Origin: Pholiota molesta
Lineage: Eukaryota; Basidiomycota; Agaricomycetes; Agaricales; Strophariaceae
Length of the DNA stretch: 64,000 nt
Assembly (NCBI GenBank): GCA_014925825.1
Contig: JACGCK010000171.1
Coordinates: 1-64,000, forward strand
Direction of reading: 5' to 3'
In this document: one piece after another, positions 22,265-32,791 of the stretch
How positions within the stretch are numbered: the first letter of the stretch is position 1
Layout of the letters: each line of letters begins with the position of its first letter
Notes under the pieces: model-generated
Database searches by the model: none
Told to the model about the DNA's origin: nothing
What the model saw: only the letters and a program-made list of their open reading frames with translations
Translations under genes and position numbers: made by a program

Positions 22265-24240
22265 TCCTCATTCCCCACCTCCTCATCTCTCCTCTCCTCT
22301 CCTCCTCATCTCTCATCGCCTCCGCCGTCGACAGCCCGCCTCCTTCACGGGTAAGTGCACACCTTGCCGTTCCAGTTCCTTGCCTCGCTTGCCATGGCCG
22401 CTGGCTTTTCCTTTTACATGCCTACCTGGAGCCGATGGCGATGGCGCCGCGGGATCTTGAACACTCGGTCGCTTCGTTGGGTACGTCGTCTACGTTGTCG
22501 ACGCTTGTCGGGGTAGTATGCTGACGGGATTGAATAGGCGAGGGCGCTGCGCAGGACGAGGGCGGTGCTGAAGAGGATGGGCGCCAGCCCGAACGCGCCG
22601 CCCGTGGGTGAGTGGTCCACGCGGCGACGGCGGCGTGCGCTCTGCCGTCTGCATCCCCGCTTCTGACCTTCTCTCGCCTTCACAGCCCACCCGCACCCGA
22701 CCCGCGTAGCAGCAGCGGCGCCCATAGCGCCATCCGGCTTGGGGCACGTCGTGGCCTACCGCGTTCACGAGGCGATCTGCGCATACGGTCCACGAGAGCC
22801 GTACCGCCGACTCCACCGATACGATCTACGAGGGCACGCCTTCGGACAGGACGAATGACGCTGTGGGAAGGCCTCCGAGAGAGGGCGGGTGCTCGTCGGC
22901 GGCCGATGAGGCATCGAGGGCGTCGAAGGGGGGAAATGGGTGGGGCGCAGACTGGTAAGTGGCGATATAATGAGCATGCCGCCGTACAAATGCTAACTAT
23001 CCGTTGTCAGCTTTGCTTGCACCCGTCGCCATGAACTCGGACGTACCTCGCGTTGCTTCGAGCCTGCTACCGCCTCGACGTTCTCGCCTTCGCCTTCGCC
23101 CACCCGCACCCGGTTTTGGTCAGCTTTGCCTGCACATGGAGCTGAGACTTACCTCTCGTCGTGTCGAGCACGCTGCCCTCGCTGTGTCCACACGACCTTG
23201 GATTGATAGAGCCTGGAATTGGAATCGGCGCGCCGTCGAGGGTGAGGCGTAGGGCACAGCTGCTAACGTTCCTGCGAATCGTGGTACGCGCGGCCGAGGG
23301 GTCGGCGCGTCGGCAGCCTGCGCATCGCACTCCGCGCGGTCGAGGGGTTTGGATCGTGTTCGCCGTTGTAATTGGAGGGTGGCGGGCGGCGGGGAGGTTA
23401 TTTCTGTAGGATGGCCGAGGTAAGCACGATTGAGAACAAAGGACAGCCGCTCACGTCGATATCGTCGGCCAGGCGCCAACTCCGCCTCCCGCGACGCCGA
23501 ACCCTGGGCTTGGTAGCCTATCGTCGGTGCCCGTGGCGCTTCGCTGGGCATCGTCGTGGTTGGTGGATCGTGGTCGTCGCGCCTATCGCGCACGGTAGTA
23601 GAGTGCTCGGTGTTCATGTTCTGGGCGAACGAGGGGTGTTTGCGCGAGGGCCGCAGCGCGATGCGACGCGACGAGGTGGGGCCTCTTGTCGCCTGGGATG
23701 GCCAAGGTAAGCGTGGACTGAGAAGGAGGGAAACCCACCCACGTAGATATCGTCTGCCAGGGACCAACCCTCGACCTTCTCGCCTTCGCCTTCGCCCACC
23801 CGCACCCGGTCGCCATCGTCTGGCGCAACGGCAGCGGCGCTCAGCGCGTGCCCGGTACGCATCTATTGACCGCCGCTGACGCAGTTGACGCTCTCCTTCC
23901 AGTACACGCCGCCGCCCACGACGAATGACGCATGCGGAGTGTGCCGCCTCGTAACAAATAGGGCGGGTGCCCATCGGCGGCCGATGAGGCATCGCAGGCG
24001 TCGAAAAGGGCGAGAATGGTGGCGAAGGTCAAGCAAAAGCTGACCATCTTTTGGTCAGCTTTGCCTGCACACGGAGCTGAGACATGAGTCGAGGGGTTGT
24101 GGGGTTGTTGAAGCGGACGCTGAGGGTCGCGGTTTGAGCGGAGCCTGGAAGGAAGGAAGGAAGTGCGCGAGGTTTGGGAGTAGGGCCTTTGACGGGACAC
24201 GCGAGCTGTTCAGCGACACGGATTGGCAAGATGGGAGGAC
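22265..24240 (+). pseudogene. TATA-driven multi-intron unit, copy 3
   Basis: Shorter and diverged relative to copies 1 and 2. Near its 5' end an ATG (22434 or 22440) opens a frame MAPRDLEHSVASLG that splices over a 57-nt intron (GTACGT...CTGAC...AATAG) into an acidic stretch ending at a GTGAGT donor near 22616. Copy 1 has lost this ATG and part of the exon. The CGCCATGAACTC cassette with its 57-nt intron-like element is present once, at about 22956-23010. This copy is the best place to look for the original coding gene, if there was one. Confidence 0.4.
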
Positions 24241-24306
24241 GTCAAATGCCAGGCAATGGATAAACGTATATGATTCACACCTCTAACTAACAGTCATCTC
24301 GACGAT

Positions 24307-24334
24307 GTTCGACGTAAAAATAGGCGCATCGAAC
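24307..24334. promoter_or_regulatory. Inverted repeat in kinase promoter, copy 3
   Basis: GTTCGACG then CATCGAAC, one mismatch from perfect; same place relative to the kinase as in the other copies. Confidence 0.35.
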
Positions 24335-24587
24335 GTCAGTTAGCCTGCTAGAGGCGTGTTACACACGAGGTGTCTTCCCTTGACTCGAAGATTGATGAGA
24401 CACCGCCCATGCTCGATATGTATGGCACACGTAAGACACAACGCTGCGCATTCGCAGAGGGCCGCGGGGTAAAGAAAGCGAAAGCGATGAGGGGGCGGAA
24501 TGAGGTAGGGTCACTGCCACGGTGGCCGTGACGGGAGATGGCGGTCCAGGAGCGAGGTGCTGGTGGTGCGTGGCAGTGTCGCGGCGA

Positions 24588-24593
24588 TATAAA
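24588..24593 (+). promoter_or_regulatory. TATA box of CaM kinase, copy 3
   Basis: TATAAA 86 bp upstream of the start codon. Confidence 0.6.
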
Positions 24594-24673
24594 CATTCCT
24601 CTCGCCTGCCCTTGTTCGCTTTCCGGAACCACCACCACCACCCCATCACCCTCCTGAACTATCCTCTGCTACC

Positions 24674-26738
24674 ATGGGCACGTCACAGAGTCGACCCGAG
24701 GGCCGTGTGGGGCGGCTGAAGCGGCTGTCGAAGGTGGACCTGAAGACGCCGCTGAAGGGCACGTTTGGGCGGTCTGCGACGCCGAGCACGTCGGCGAGCA
24801 AGACGGAGCTGGCTGCTGCGGGCGCGGGGAGCAGCGACTACGAGACGCCGATCTACGAGACGAAGAAGGTGAGTGGCTGTGTTGTCCCTATCTGCTTCTC
24901 ATCCACCACCACCACCACCCAGCCCCAGCCCATGCCTGCCACCGTCCCCTGCCAGGTAACGCCCTCCTCGTCGTCCGCGCCGGCCCACAGCTGACCACCG
25001 CCCGCAGTACCGCACCGGGAAGACCCTCGGCAGCGGCACCTACGCCATCGTCAAGGAGGCCATCCACGTCGAGACCGGCAAGTACTACGCCTGCAAGGTC
25101 ATCAACAAGCGTCTCATGGAGGGCCGCGAACACATGGTGCGTGCGCCCATTTCCCACCCGTAGCGTCCGGCGTGGCCTTCATCTCGCGCTCTTATCAGGT
25201 CCGCAACGAGATCGCCGTCCTCAAGCGCGTGTCCAGCGGCCATCCCAACATCGTCACCCTCCACGACTACTTCGAGGTACCGTCTCTCATGAAATCGCGC
25301 CATCGCCGCTCATTGATTCCTACAGACCGCGCACAATCTCTATCTCTGCTTCGATCTGTGCACCGGCGGCGAGCTGTTCGACCGGATATGTGCCAAGGGC
25401 AACTACTACGAGGCGTACGTGCTCCTGCGGCGTCTGCAGAGATCCTATTCACACCGCCCCCACCCTCCAGTGACGCCCGCGCGCTCGTGCGCACCATCTT
25501 CGTCGCTGTGCAGTACATCCACGATTCCGGCATCGTGCATCGCGGTGCGTGCCGCCGCTCTTGCGCCGCCATCAGGCGCCCACTGATGATGCGTTGCCAG
25601 ACTTGAAGCCCGAGAACCTGCTCTTCCGCACCGAGGCGGAGGACGCGGATATCATGATCGCTGATTTCGGCCTCAGCAGAGTCATGGAGCAGGAGAAGCT
25701 CAACCAGCTGACGGAGATCTGTGGTACACCCGGCGTACGTGCTGCCTATCTCTTGTCTTTATCTATTTCTGATTCTGTCTGCAGTACATGGCACCCGAAA
25801 TATTCAAAAAGAGTGCGTCTCCCTTGCTCATGTCCTCCACTCGCATCTCATGATCCACTAGCCGGCCATGGCAAGCCCGTCGACGTCTGGGCCATGGGCG
25901 TAATCACCTACTTCCTGCTCGCGGGCTACACGCCGTTCGACCGCGACTCGCAGCAGCAGGAGATGGAGGCGATCCTCGCGGGCGACTACAAGTTCGAGCC
26001 GGAGGAGTACTGGCAGAACGTGTCCGCGACCGCCAAGGCCTTCGTGCGGACGTGCCTCACCATCGACCCCGTGCAGCGCCCGACGGCCGCGCAGGCGCTC
26101 GAGCACAAGGTGCGTGTGGTCCGGGTGTGTTGATGGTGATTGCTGATGGGTGGTGAGCAGTGGCTGGCAGATGAGAAGCCGCACTTCGTGCCCGACCCGA
26201 GCCGTGCGGATGGAGGACCCGCGGATCTCTTGCCCAACGTCAAGAAGGCGTTCAATGCGAAGCAGCTGTGTATGTCCTTTCCGTTCTTCCGGGCATGGAC
26301 GTGGCGTTGATGTTGGTTTGGTTTTGGTTTCGTAGGGCGCAAGGCGACTTCAACTATCAAGGCTGTGAACAGGATGACGCTCCTGGCGCACGTCGAGGTG
26401 TCCGGCCACGCGAAGATCCGCGAGGAGGTGAACAAGTACAAGGAGGAGTCCGCGAGGGTGCGTCCTCTCTTCCTTCCCTCCTTCCATCCATCCATTCATC
26501 CATCCGCTGAACGCTGACCCCAAATGATGTGTTCTTTTTCTTTCTTTTTTTTTTTGCTATGCAGGAAAACCTCGAGGTATGCTTTGCTACGCTTGACCTG
26601 TCCAACGACGAAGCGGCTGATGCTGTGCTCCCCCAGAATGCGGACGTGACCTATCAAGTGAGCACCGACAGCAAGACCACCTCCGCGGCGAGCCACCCTG
26701 CCCCCGCCGCCCCCGCCGCCGCGGTCGCGGCCAAGTGA
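24674..26738 (+). CDS. Calcium/calmodulin-dependent protein kinase, full-length
   Basis: Eleven exons: 24674-24868, 25008-25136, 25199-25276, 25326-25414, 25471-25544, 25601-25734, 25785-25812, 25862-26109, 26161-26269, 26336-26457, 26565-26738. They join in frame to 459 residues, all introns GT-AG. Kinase landmarks are Lys95, Glu112, Asp189 in HRDLKPEN and Asp210 in DFG. The autoinhibitory and calmodulin-binding-like segment follows the kinase domain, then a helical stretch (SGHAKIREEVNKYKEESAR). The C-terminal exon of 57 residues ends in an Ala/Pro-rich tail and is absent from the other two copies. MGTSQS at the start suggests myristoylation and membrane targeting. The activation loop has Glu (LTEICGTPG) where CaMKI has the Thr phosphorylated by CaMKK. 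Role by family: relays calcium signals in stress response and growth. Confidence 0.92.
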
Positions 26739-27937
26739 GTTGGCCGTCTTCGTGTTCATGTTCATTTTTTGTTGGCCCGCCCCGCTCCCCTGCCCTGCCC
26801 TCGTCCGTGGATCCTTTCCTGAATAATATGTACTACTTCGACCCTTGCGCACGGAACCCTCATGCGGCCTGGTGGTAGCGGCGGGCGCCTCGAGGATGGG
26901 AGGGAGGGCGGCGCGTTGGCTTTTATCTATCCCCCTGCTGGAATGTATATTCGCATCACATATCCCATATCCCAAATCGATATCGACCCCGGGTCTACGG
27001 CGCAAGTTATAAGTGTTACCTCAAGTTGTGTAGGTAGTGCACCACCCCCGATACCCGCTTTATCGTGATATATAATTTGTTTTTTCGTGCTGGGATCCTT
27101 GGTTTCTCCCTCCCCTTTGTTGAGCTTTTTTTAGTGGACTGTATTACCTGGGTGTTTCTGGTTTTTAGCTCGCTGTGTATCTTGTCAGAATGGAATAAAC
27201 CTTGCGTGTTCTGCCCGTGCATGTCAAGGGGGAGCTGATGCGATTAATAGGCGCGGGCGCGCGGGTGCACGCGATGAACGTGGAGGCGGGGGGGGCCCCA
27301 GGAGCCCCAGTAGGCTGCCCTCAATTCGTTATCAGCATAAGCTTACAGGGTGCAAATAGGTGGTCCAAATGAACCCCACCGAATTGGCGGAGAGGATCCA
27401 CGAAGCTTTGGTTATCATCGAAGGAAAGCTTAGGACGAGGCAAGAGCCTAGGGCCAATCTTTGACTTTGAACCGCCAAATCGGTTCTCCGCATAGAATTC
27501 ATATTTGAACTATACCAGAATATGGTCGACGTAATACTGGGACGATTCTTATTTATTCAATTCCTTAGACACTCATTGCGTAGTACCTTCAGACTACTCA
27601 GTAGCCAAATTAGAAGTGCTGATGTTCAACGCGTTTACAAGCATGTTTCAAAATCGAACACAATTTTATGCAATTCATAAACTACCAGCAGCCACCAAAG
27701 AAGGGCGAAAATAACAGATGGTGCTCCTCTCCGAAACGTCGAATGTAATAATAATAGATCAAATATGGCACAGTGCTCCTGCTCCACTAACGATGTTGAA
27801 TAAAATAGTGCGAGCGAGGTAACAATGGACAGATCCTGGGTGCCGAGATGGTGAGTATCACTGGCAGTGCTCGACGAAAAGACAGTGGGACTCACAATAA
27901 TGGGCACATGGTGGAATAAATATGGTTGCGAGTGAGC
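26739..27937. other. Intergenic region after the tandem array
   Basis: 3' flank of the kinase, then unique sequence without supported gene. The stretch 27256-27300 is very G/C-rich. No copies of the array elements were seen. Confidence 0.6.
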
Positions 27938-28105
27938 TCAAGCAACAACACAGTAGGCGTTTCCGCTGCCCCCGGTGGTCTCCTCGTTGGTGGGGATGGA
28001 CTCGCTCTGGGCAACGACGCAGTAGGCGTTGCCGGAGCCTCCGCCGTCCTCCCTGTCGGTGGGGGTGTCGATAATGGCGGGGGTGGTGGTGATGAAGGCG
28101 TCCAT
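27938..28105 (-). CDS. Mating-pheromone-type precursor with two CVVA modules
   Basis: Single-exon gene of 55 residues on the minus strand. It begins MDAF, as many basidiomycete pheromone precursors do, and ends in CVVA, a CaaX box for farnesylation (Cys52). An almost identical module occurs twice: GGGSGNAYCVVA at residues 21-32 and GGSGNAYCVVA at 45-55, joined by QSESIPTNEETT. Charged residues before each module (DRED, NEE) fit a processing site. Known family biology: the precursor is farnesylated at the C-terminal Cys, trimmed, methylated and exported, and is read by a Ste3-type receptor. The start was chosen at MDAF; an in-frame ATG 60 nt upstream would lie within about 10 nt of the TATA box and is unlikely. 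No receptor gene is visible in the window, so it may be a non-mating-type pheromone gene or the edge of a B-type locus. Confidence 0.82.
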   Translation of the reverse strand: MDAFITTTPAIIDTPTDREDGGGSGNAYCVVAQSESIPTNEETTGGSGNAYCVVA

Positions 28106-28174
28106 TTGTGTGAGTGGGTGTTCGATGTGAAGTTGCGATGTGCGACTGGGGAATATACGGTCCACTTGACGCGC

Positions 28175-28181
28175 TTTTATA
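28175..28181 (-). promoter_or_regulatory. TATA box of pheromone-type gene
   Basis: TATAAAA on the minus strand, 70 bp upstream of the MDAF start codon. Confidence 0.65.
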
Positions 28182-29115
28182 GAGACGGGGACTCGTACTC
28201 AGCTTGGACCCATAAATCGGCGGAAGCGCACAGTGTATAGGGTGTTTTGGGGCCATGAATGCATGCCCGCTTCTTTCAGGCTCAATATACTCCAAACGAC
28301 AATAAACCAATTGTTTTGTAAAATTGCAATACAGCGGATACATCCTTGAATATTTGAATATCCATTGGTACCGCAGTAATGTGGTATTACTGGCCAAAAT
28401 TCCAATTAGTTATTCTGCCGATTCTCTTTCCGCAAGAGGAAGTTGGATTTACTATCCATTGTCATCACCACCTATCTGCGCGTCCAATGAGCTACCCTGA
28501 CAATAAGGGAATTCTATTCCATATCAAACAAGTTCTACGACCCACGCCACATGCAGCGGTGGGCCCTAGCAAACAATCTTGTAGTCCCTGTAAATATATT
28601 CAGCAGCAATATATGTCTACGTAGTCAGTGCCCGACTTGTCACCTGGCAAAGTACAGAAGCAGTGAATTAGGGGTGGGCGAAGACAATCAACGAGCGAGC
28701 CTAATAGCTTAAAGTGGCATCTTTCGACAAGGCCGCATGAACCGTGATGTAGATATTACCCAAAAAGGGAGTTCGAACGATCGGTGTGTTCACAACAAAA
28801 ACAGACAAAAAAACAAAAACAAAAAAAAAGACAAAAAGAACAATAGAAAATGCAAGCTCTTTCGGGGGGCCTTATGCAGCCTTATGCTGGGCGATGAGCA
28901 AATGATAATAGCGCATTGTCAACAGCTGCACAAATAGGGGGCATGGCCCTGAGCCGTCCCGCCATAGTTCACCTGCGTTCCTGAATCCTGGAGCGCCGGT
29001 TCCGACCCATCTTGGACCCGTCATAATTGGATGATAATAAGCATATAGGCATTTTATTGAAGAGACAGTCGCGCGCCTTGTTTGACACAGGGGCGGGTGC
29101 CGAAAGGCACTGGAT
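28182..29115. other. Intergenic region
   Basis: No supported gene. An A-rich tract (about 28796-28850) is present. Nothing resembling a receptor or a second pheromone gene was recognised. Confidence 0.55.
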
Positions 29116-29255
29116 GGGACGGGCTACACCTTGGAAAAGCGCGAGTAGAGCTCGAACACGGGGCCGAGGGTCTTGGAGAAGTCGAGATTCTTGCTCTGCA
29201 GAATGCCATACAAGTAAGTTAGGGTGCCGCGACTGAGCGAGGAAGGGAAGGAGGG
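29116..29255 (-). pseudogene. Zuotin gene fragment
   Basis: Matches the zuotin gene at about 31758-31900, including part of the adjacent intron. The surviving frame reads SKNLDFSKTLGPVFELYSRF and then stops. It covers only the start of one exon, without J-domain or promoter, so it is a duplication relic. It lies on the same strand as the intact gene, 1.8 kb away, on the other side of the secreted-protein gene. Confidence 0.8.
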
Positions 29256-29776
29256 AGGACATCCGACCCACATCGGTAAGTTATACCTATATCGTGAACG
29301 GCGCGGAGAACTTCGTCGGTGGTGTACGTGTACTATTTTTAGCTTGTGTATGTCGAACTGGCTGCTATATTTAGAAATTCTCAGATGCATGCAATGACTA
29401 CCTCAACAGACCAGGACGTTGTGTCTTGTTCAGAGAATCGCCCCATATATTCAAGAGAGTATGAAGTGAGCAATAGGTGGTAGCCAAGCTTTTATTTGAA
29501 TACCGCAGCTGAACTTTGATAGGAAGCTAAATCTTCGTCTGTTGAACCGACCCCGACCGTCTGCTGCGTCCCGATGCCAGACGGAGGGAAGTGCTGTATT
29601 GTACTGGATACGGTCATGTACGAATTACGGTCATGTACGAATTAACTCTTGAGCTGAGACGGCCTATAAAAGACCTAGCTTCAGTCCTCCATTTTCATCA
29701 GCAGTCTCGCCTTCACCTCTTGCAGCTCAAAAAAACCATCAGCACTACTTCAATCAACTCCAGTTCTAGTTTGAAA
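29256..29776. promoter_or_regulatory. Upstream region of secreted-protein gene, TATA at 29665
   Basis: TATAAAA at 29665-29671 lies 106 bp before the start codon. A direct duplication of GGTCATGTACGAATTA occurs just upstream (29611-29643). Confidence 0.55.
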
Positions 29777-30653
29777 ATGTTCTCTTTCGAATCCCTCCTT
29801 ACTGCATCTCTCCTCGCCATGGCCGGAGTAACGCAAATCTTCGCTGCTCCTGTACGTTTGAATCATCCAGCTATCTTGAACGAATGCTGATACGAAATGT
29901 ATTGTTTTTTTGCACGGATTTGTTCTACCAGACCCAAGGATGCTTCATCCCACCACCAGGAAACTACACATTCCAGAGCATATCCTTCCCCGGAGAGCTT
30001 GTCCGCCTCGGCAGCGCGATCGCGCCCAACAACGATGGCTTTACCCTGGGTCTGGAGAAAGCGCCCCCTCAGGGGAACGTGGGGACGGTACGTACCATCC
30101 TCGGTGCCATTCACATGGTACTCAAAACTAAAGCATGGGAATATGCAGTTCACTCTTACGAGCGCGGAGGAAGGCGGCTTTCATATCTTGAACGTCGAGG
30201 AGGGCCTTACCGTCGCGACGCTGGTCGAATCCGTGAGTCGAGTCTTCCCCTGCAATCCGTGTACTCCCTGCTCACGCACGTCTTCATCAATAGAACCTCA
30301 CCCTTCCCGAAGCCGCGTTTACGGCGCCCCCCTCTACCTATGCTATCCAATGCGCCGGGAACGGAAAGTTTGTCGTGAGTATTTCTTATTGGTTGTGTTG
30401 TTCTGCAGATCCCATTTCCATCTGCTCACGTATTCCGCTGATAGATCAAGGTCGTTGACGAGGACTTGTTGTGGACGACTATCCCAGGAACGCGCGTGGG
30501 CGATGCGCAGCAGGGCGTTGCAACGGTACGCATTCGTCTATCATTGTATATCTCTGTGTGCGCCTCATTAAACAATCACACTGACTGACATAGGTGGAGA
30601 TGCTCCCTGCCGATGGATCTGACGCCCAGCGCTTCTTGTTGAACGCACTCTAA
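29777..30653 (+). CDS. Small secreted protein, possibly beta-trefoil protease-inhibitor-like
   Basis: Six exons, all breaks between codons: 29777-29851, 29932-30087, 30149-30232, 30294-30374, 30445-30525, 30594-30653. Product 178 residues. Exon 1 encodes a signal peptide (hydrophobic LLTASLLAMAGVTQIFA, cleavage likely after FAA). The mature part has repeated beta-strand-like segments: PPPGNYTFQS, FTLTSAEEGGFHIL, YAIQCAGNGKFVIKVVDEDL, and a C-terminal QRFLL. The pattern of short strands with LLWT is reminiscent of fungal I66-type beta-trefoil inhibitors, but I rate this only tentative. Decayed inverted copies lie at 33938-34670 and 34684-34993. Confidence 0.8.
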
Positions 30654-30950
30654 ATGGAATGGCTGTTGATGCACTGTAGCACGGTCATTTTCTTTGATAC
30701 GCTTGAAATTTGTGTAGCACCCATAGAATGCTGAATGAATATATACGGGTCCATCTTTCGCCCCTGCCAAAAGAGATCTCTCACAACGCATGCCAGCGGG
30801 CCTCGACGTGCTGACGAGGCGCCCATGTAAGTTCCCGCTGACATGCATACCAGACACCCCCCAGATACTACCGCGCTTGGCCAGAGCCTGCGCATCGTCT
30901 CTGCAAATCCATATATATCCCAAGACCAGGATACTCTCGTTTAAGTAGGA
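30654..30950. repeat. 3' flank of secreted-protein gene, inverted at 33680-33937
   Basis: The sequence after the stop (ATGGAATGGCT...) and through a stretch with GGCGCCCATGTAAGTTCC recurs in inverse orientation at 33680-33937 with moderate divergence. The duplication therefore included about 280 bp of 3' flank. Confidence 0.7.
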
Positions 30951-31004
30951 TAAATGGATGGTATAGCAAACGATCTATATAGCGACATGCACAGGGACCG
31001 ACAT

Positions 31005-32791
31005 CTACGCACCCCCCGCAGCAGCAGCAGCCGCCTCCTCCTGCTCCCTCTGCTGCCTTCTCGCCTTCTTCGCCGCATTCGCCGCCGCGGCCTTCGCCTT
31101 CTTCGCCTCCGCGCGCGCGGCCTTCTCCGCCTCCTCCTTCGCCTTCGCCTCCTCCTCCGCCTTCCTCTTCTCTTCTTCTTCTTGTTGTTTTGTCTTCTTG
31201 GCGGGGGCGCCGGGCGCGGTGGCGCGCTTCTTCGCCTCGCGCGCCTCCTTTTCTTGCTGCTTGATGCGCTTGATGCGGGGGTCGAGGCTATGTGGAGGGA
31301 GGGGATGTCAGTGGGGGTGCAGGGGGTGCAGAGGGGGTGTGATGTAAGTAAGGGGGTGAAAGGGGGGTGAAGAGGGGGTGAATGAGAGATGAAGAGGGAG
31401 AGGGAGGGAGGGAAGGACGTACCTTAAAGCGAGGTCGACGAGCCCGCGCACTTTCGCGATGTCCTCCTTCTTCCTGCGCGCGCGCTCCGACTTGTTCTTC
31501 TTCTCCGTATAGCGCTTGTCGTCACGGCTGCCAAAAGAGAGAAAAAAGGTAACCCAAAGTAAGCCTCCACCCGCGCCACCAGATAAAAAAGATGCATGGA
31601 ACAAAAGACGCATGGAACAGCAAACGCACCTATCGCTCCCCTCATTGACCTCCTTGTCCATCCACTCGAAGCTGCGCCAGCTGTCGAAGTTGTACCAGAA
31701 GTCGTAGAAGCCCTCGACGGCCTCCTTCGGCGCGTCGACGTCGCCGAGCCCGGGGACGGGCTGCACCTTGGAGAAGCGCGAGTAGAGCTCGAACACGGGG
31801 CCGAGGGTCTTGAAGAAGTCGAGGTTCTTGCTCTGTGAACACCAACCCACAACGCACGTCAGTTAGCATGCCGCGACTCAGCAGCGAGGAGGGAGGGAAG
31901 AAGGAGGGAGGGAGGGAGGAGGTAATAAGAGGGGGTAATGGGAGGGGGAGACGCACCTTGATCTCCGCTGCACTCGGGATGTCCTCCTCGAGCTCCATGA
32001 ACACGGGGTCGACGGAGTCGAACTGGCGGCGCTTCTCCGGGTTCGTGAGCACCTCGTGCGCCTTGGCGATGCACTTGAAGAACGCGTCGTCGTTCGTGTT
32101 CTGGTTCACGCCCGCGAGGTAGAGCGAGTCCGCGACGGGCGCGGGCGCGGCCCCCGCCTTCTTGTCCGGGTGGTGCTTCAGCACCTTTTTGCGGTCTGCG
32201 CGGAGGGTGGGCGTGGGTTAGCAGCAGCAGTAGTAGTAGGGGTAGTGGTGGTAGGAGGTGATGTGGGGAGGGGGTGGGGACGTACTAGCAATCTTGATCT
32301 GCTCGGGGGTGGCTTTGTAGCGCAGGTGGGAGAGCCCGAGGACGGCGTAGTGATCTTGTTTCTAGATGCGCATCAGTACGTGTGCAGCAGCGCATTCACC
32401 GTGGGCGGTACCTTCCACTCCTTCGGGTCCAGGCTGAGCAGCTCATCGGTCTCCTCCTCGGAGCCGACGCCGAGGTCGTCCTCCGCCGCGTTGCTCTCGC
32501 CGTGGAGCGCGGCGAGGCGCGCGCGCTCGGCCTCCAGGTGCTCGTCGAGCGACGAGAAGGAGTGCGCGTGCTGGAGCGACAGGCGGAGGTGGTTGACGTA
32601 GGCGGGGCCGACGGGGAGGAGCGTGCGGTGGCCGGCGGGGTGCGGCGCTGGGGGAGGGGGGTGTCAGATGGGGGGGCCGGGCGGGGGTGGGCGGACGTAC
32701 CTGAGATGCGCGAGGTGGAGGGCGCGCTGGGGGAGGCGTAGGAGGCGGGGACGGGGGGCGTCGAGACGGCGAGCTGGTGCACGGTGGCCAT
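31005..32791 (-). CDS. ZUO1: Zuotin, ribosome-associated DnaJ-type co-chaperone
   Basis: Seven exons on the minus strand: 32701-32791, 32412-32647, 32286-32361, 31957-32195, 31630-31832, 31423-31527, 31005-31287. They join in frame to 410 residues. The J-domain begins DHYAVLGL near residue 112, with HPDKK near 145. The zuotin homology region follows (SKNLDFFKTLGPVFELYSRF, FYDFWYNFDSWRSFEWMD), then a long Lys/Glu/Ala-rich charged helix. Zuotin with Ssz1 forms the ribosome-associated complex that stimulates Ssb Hsp70 on nascent chains. The protein ends in EEAAAAAGGA directly after the charged region. Yeast zuotin has a further four-helix bundle of about 80 residues, not seen here, so the 3' end may have been lost or may lie in an unrecognised exon. 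The inverted-repeat material begins about 60 bp past the stop. Confidence 0.88.

Larger units (their letters stand above)
19375..26459. repeat. Tandem unit, copy 3 (diverged)
   Basis: Same order of elements as copies 1 and 2, with scattered substitutions and several deletions; the intron-rich unit is much shorter here. Homology to the other copies stops inside the kinase gene, at the splice donor after the codon pair GCG-AGG near 26458. Beyond it copy 3 continues with the genuine kinase 3' exon, while copies 1 and 2 run into other sequence. Copy 3 is therefore the best candidate for the ancestral locus. Confidence 0.9.

Noticed and set aside
28737..28937. Possible tRNA T-arm (GAGTTCGAACGATC) near an A-rich tract
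   Set aside because: No matching acceptor or D-arm around it.
28976..29120. Hope for a pheromone receptor next to the pheromone-type gene
   Set aside because: No seven-membrane-span frame or Ste3-like exon set within the window on either side; only short frames and the zuotin fragment.
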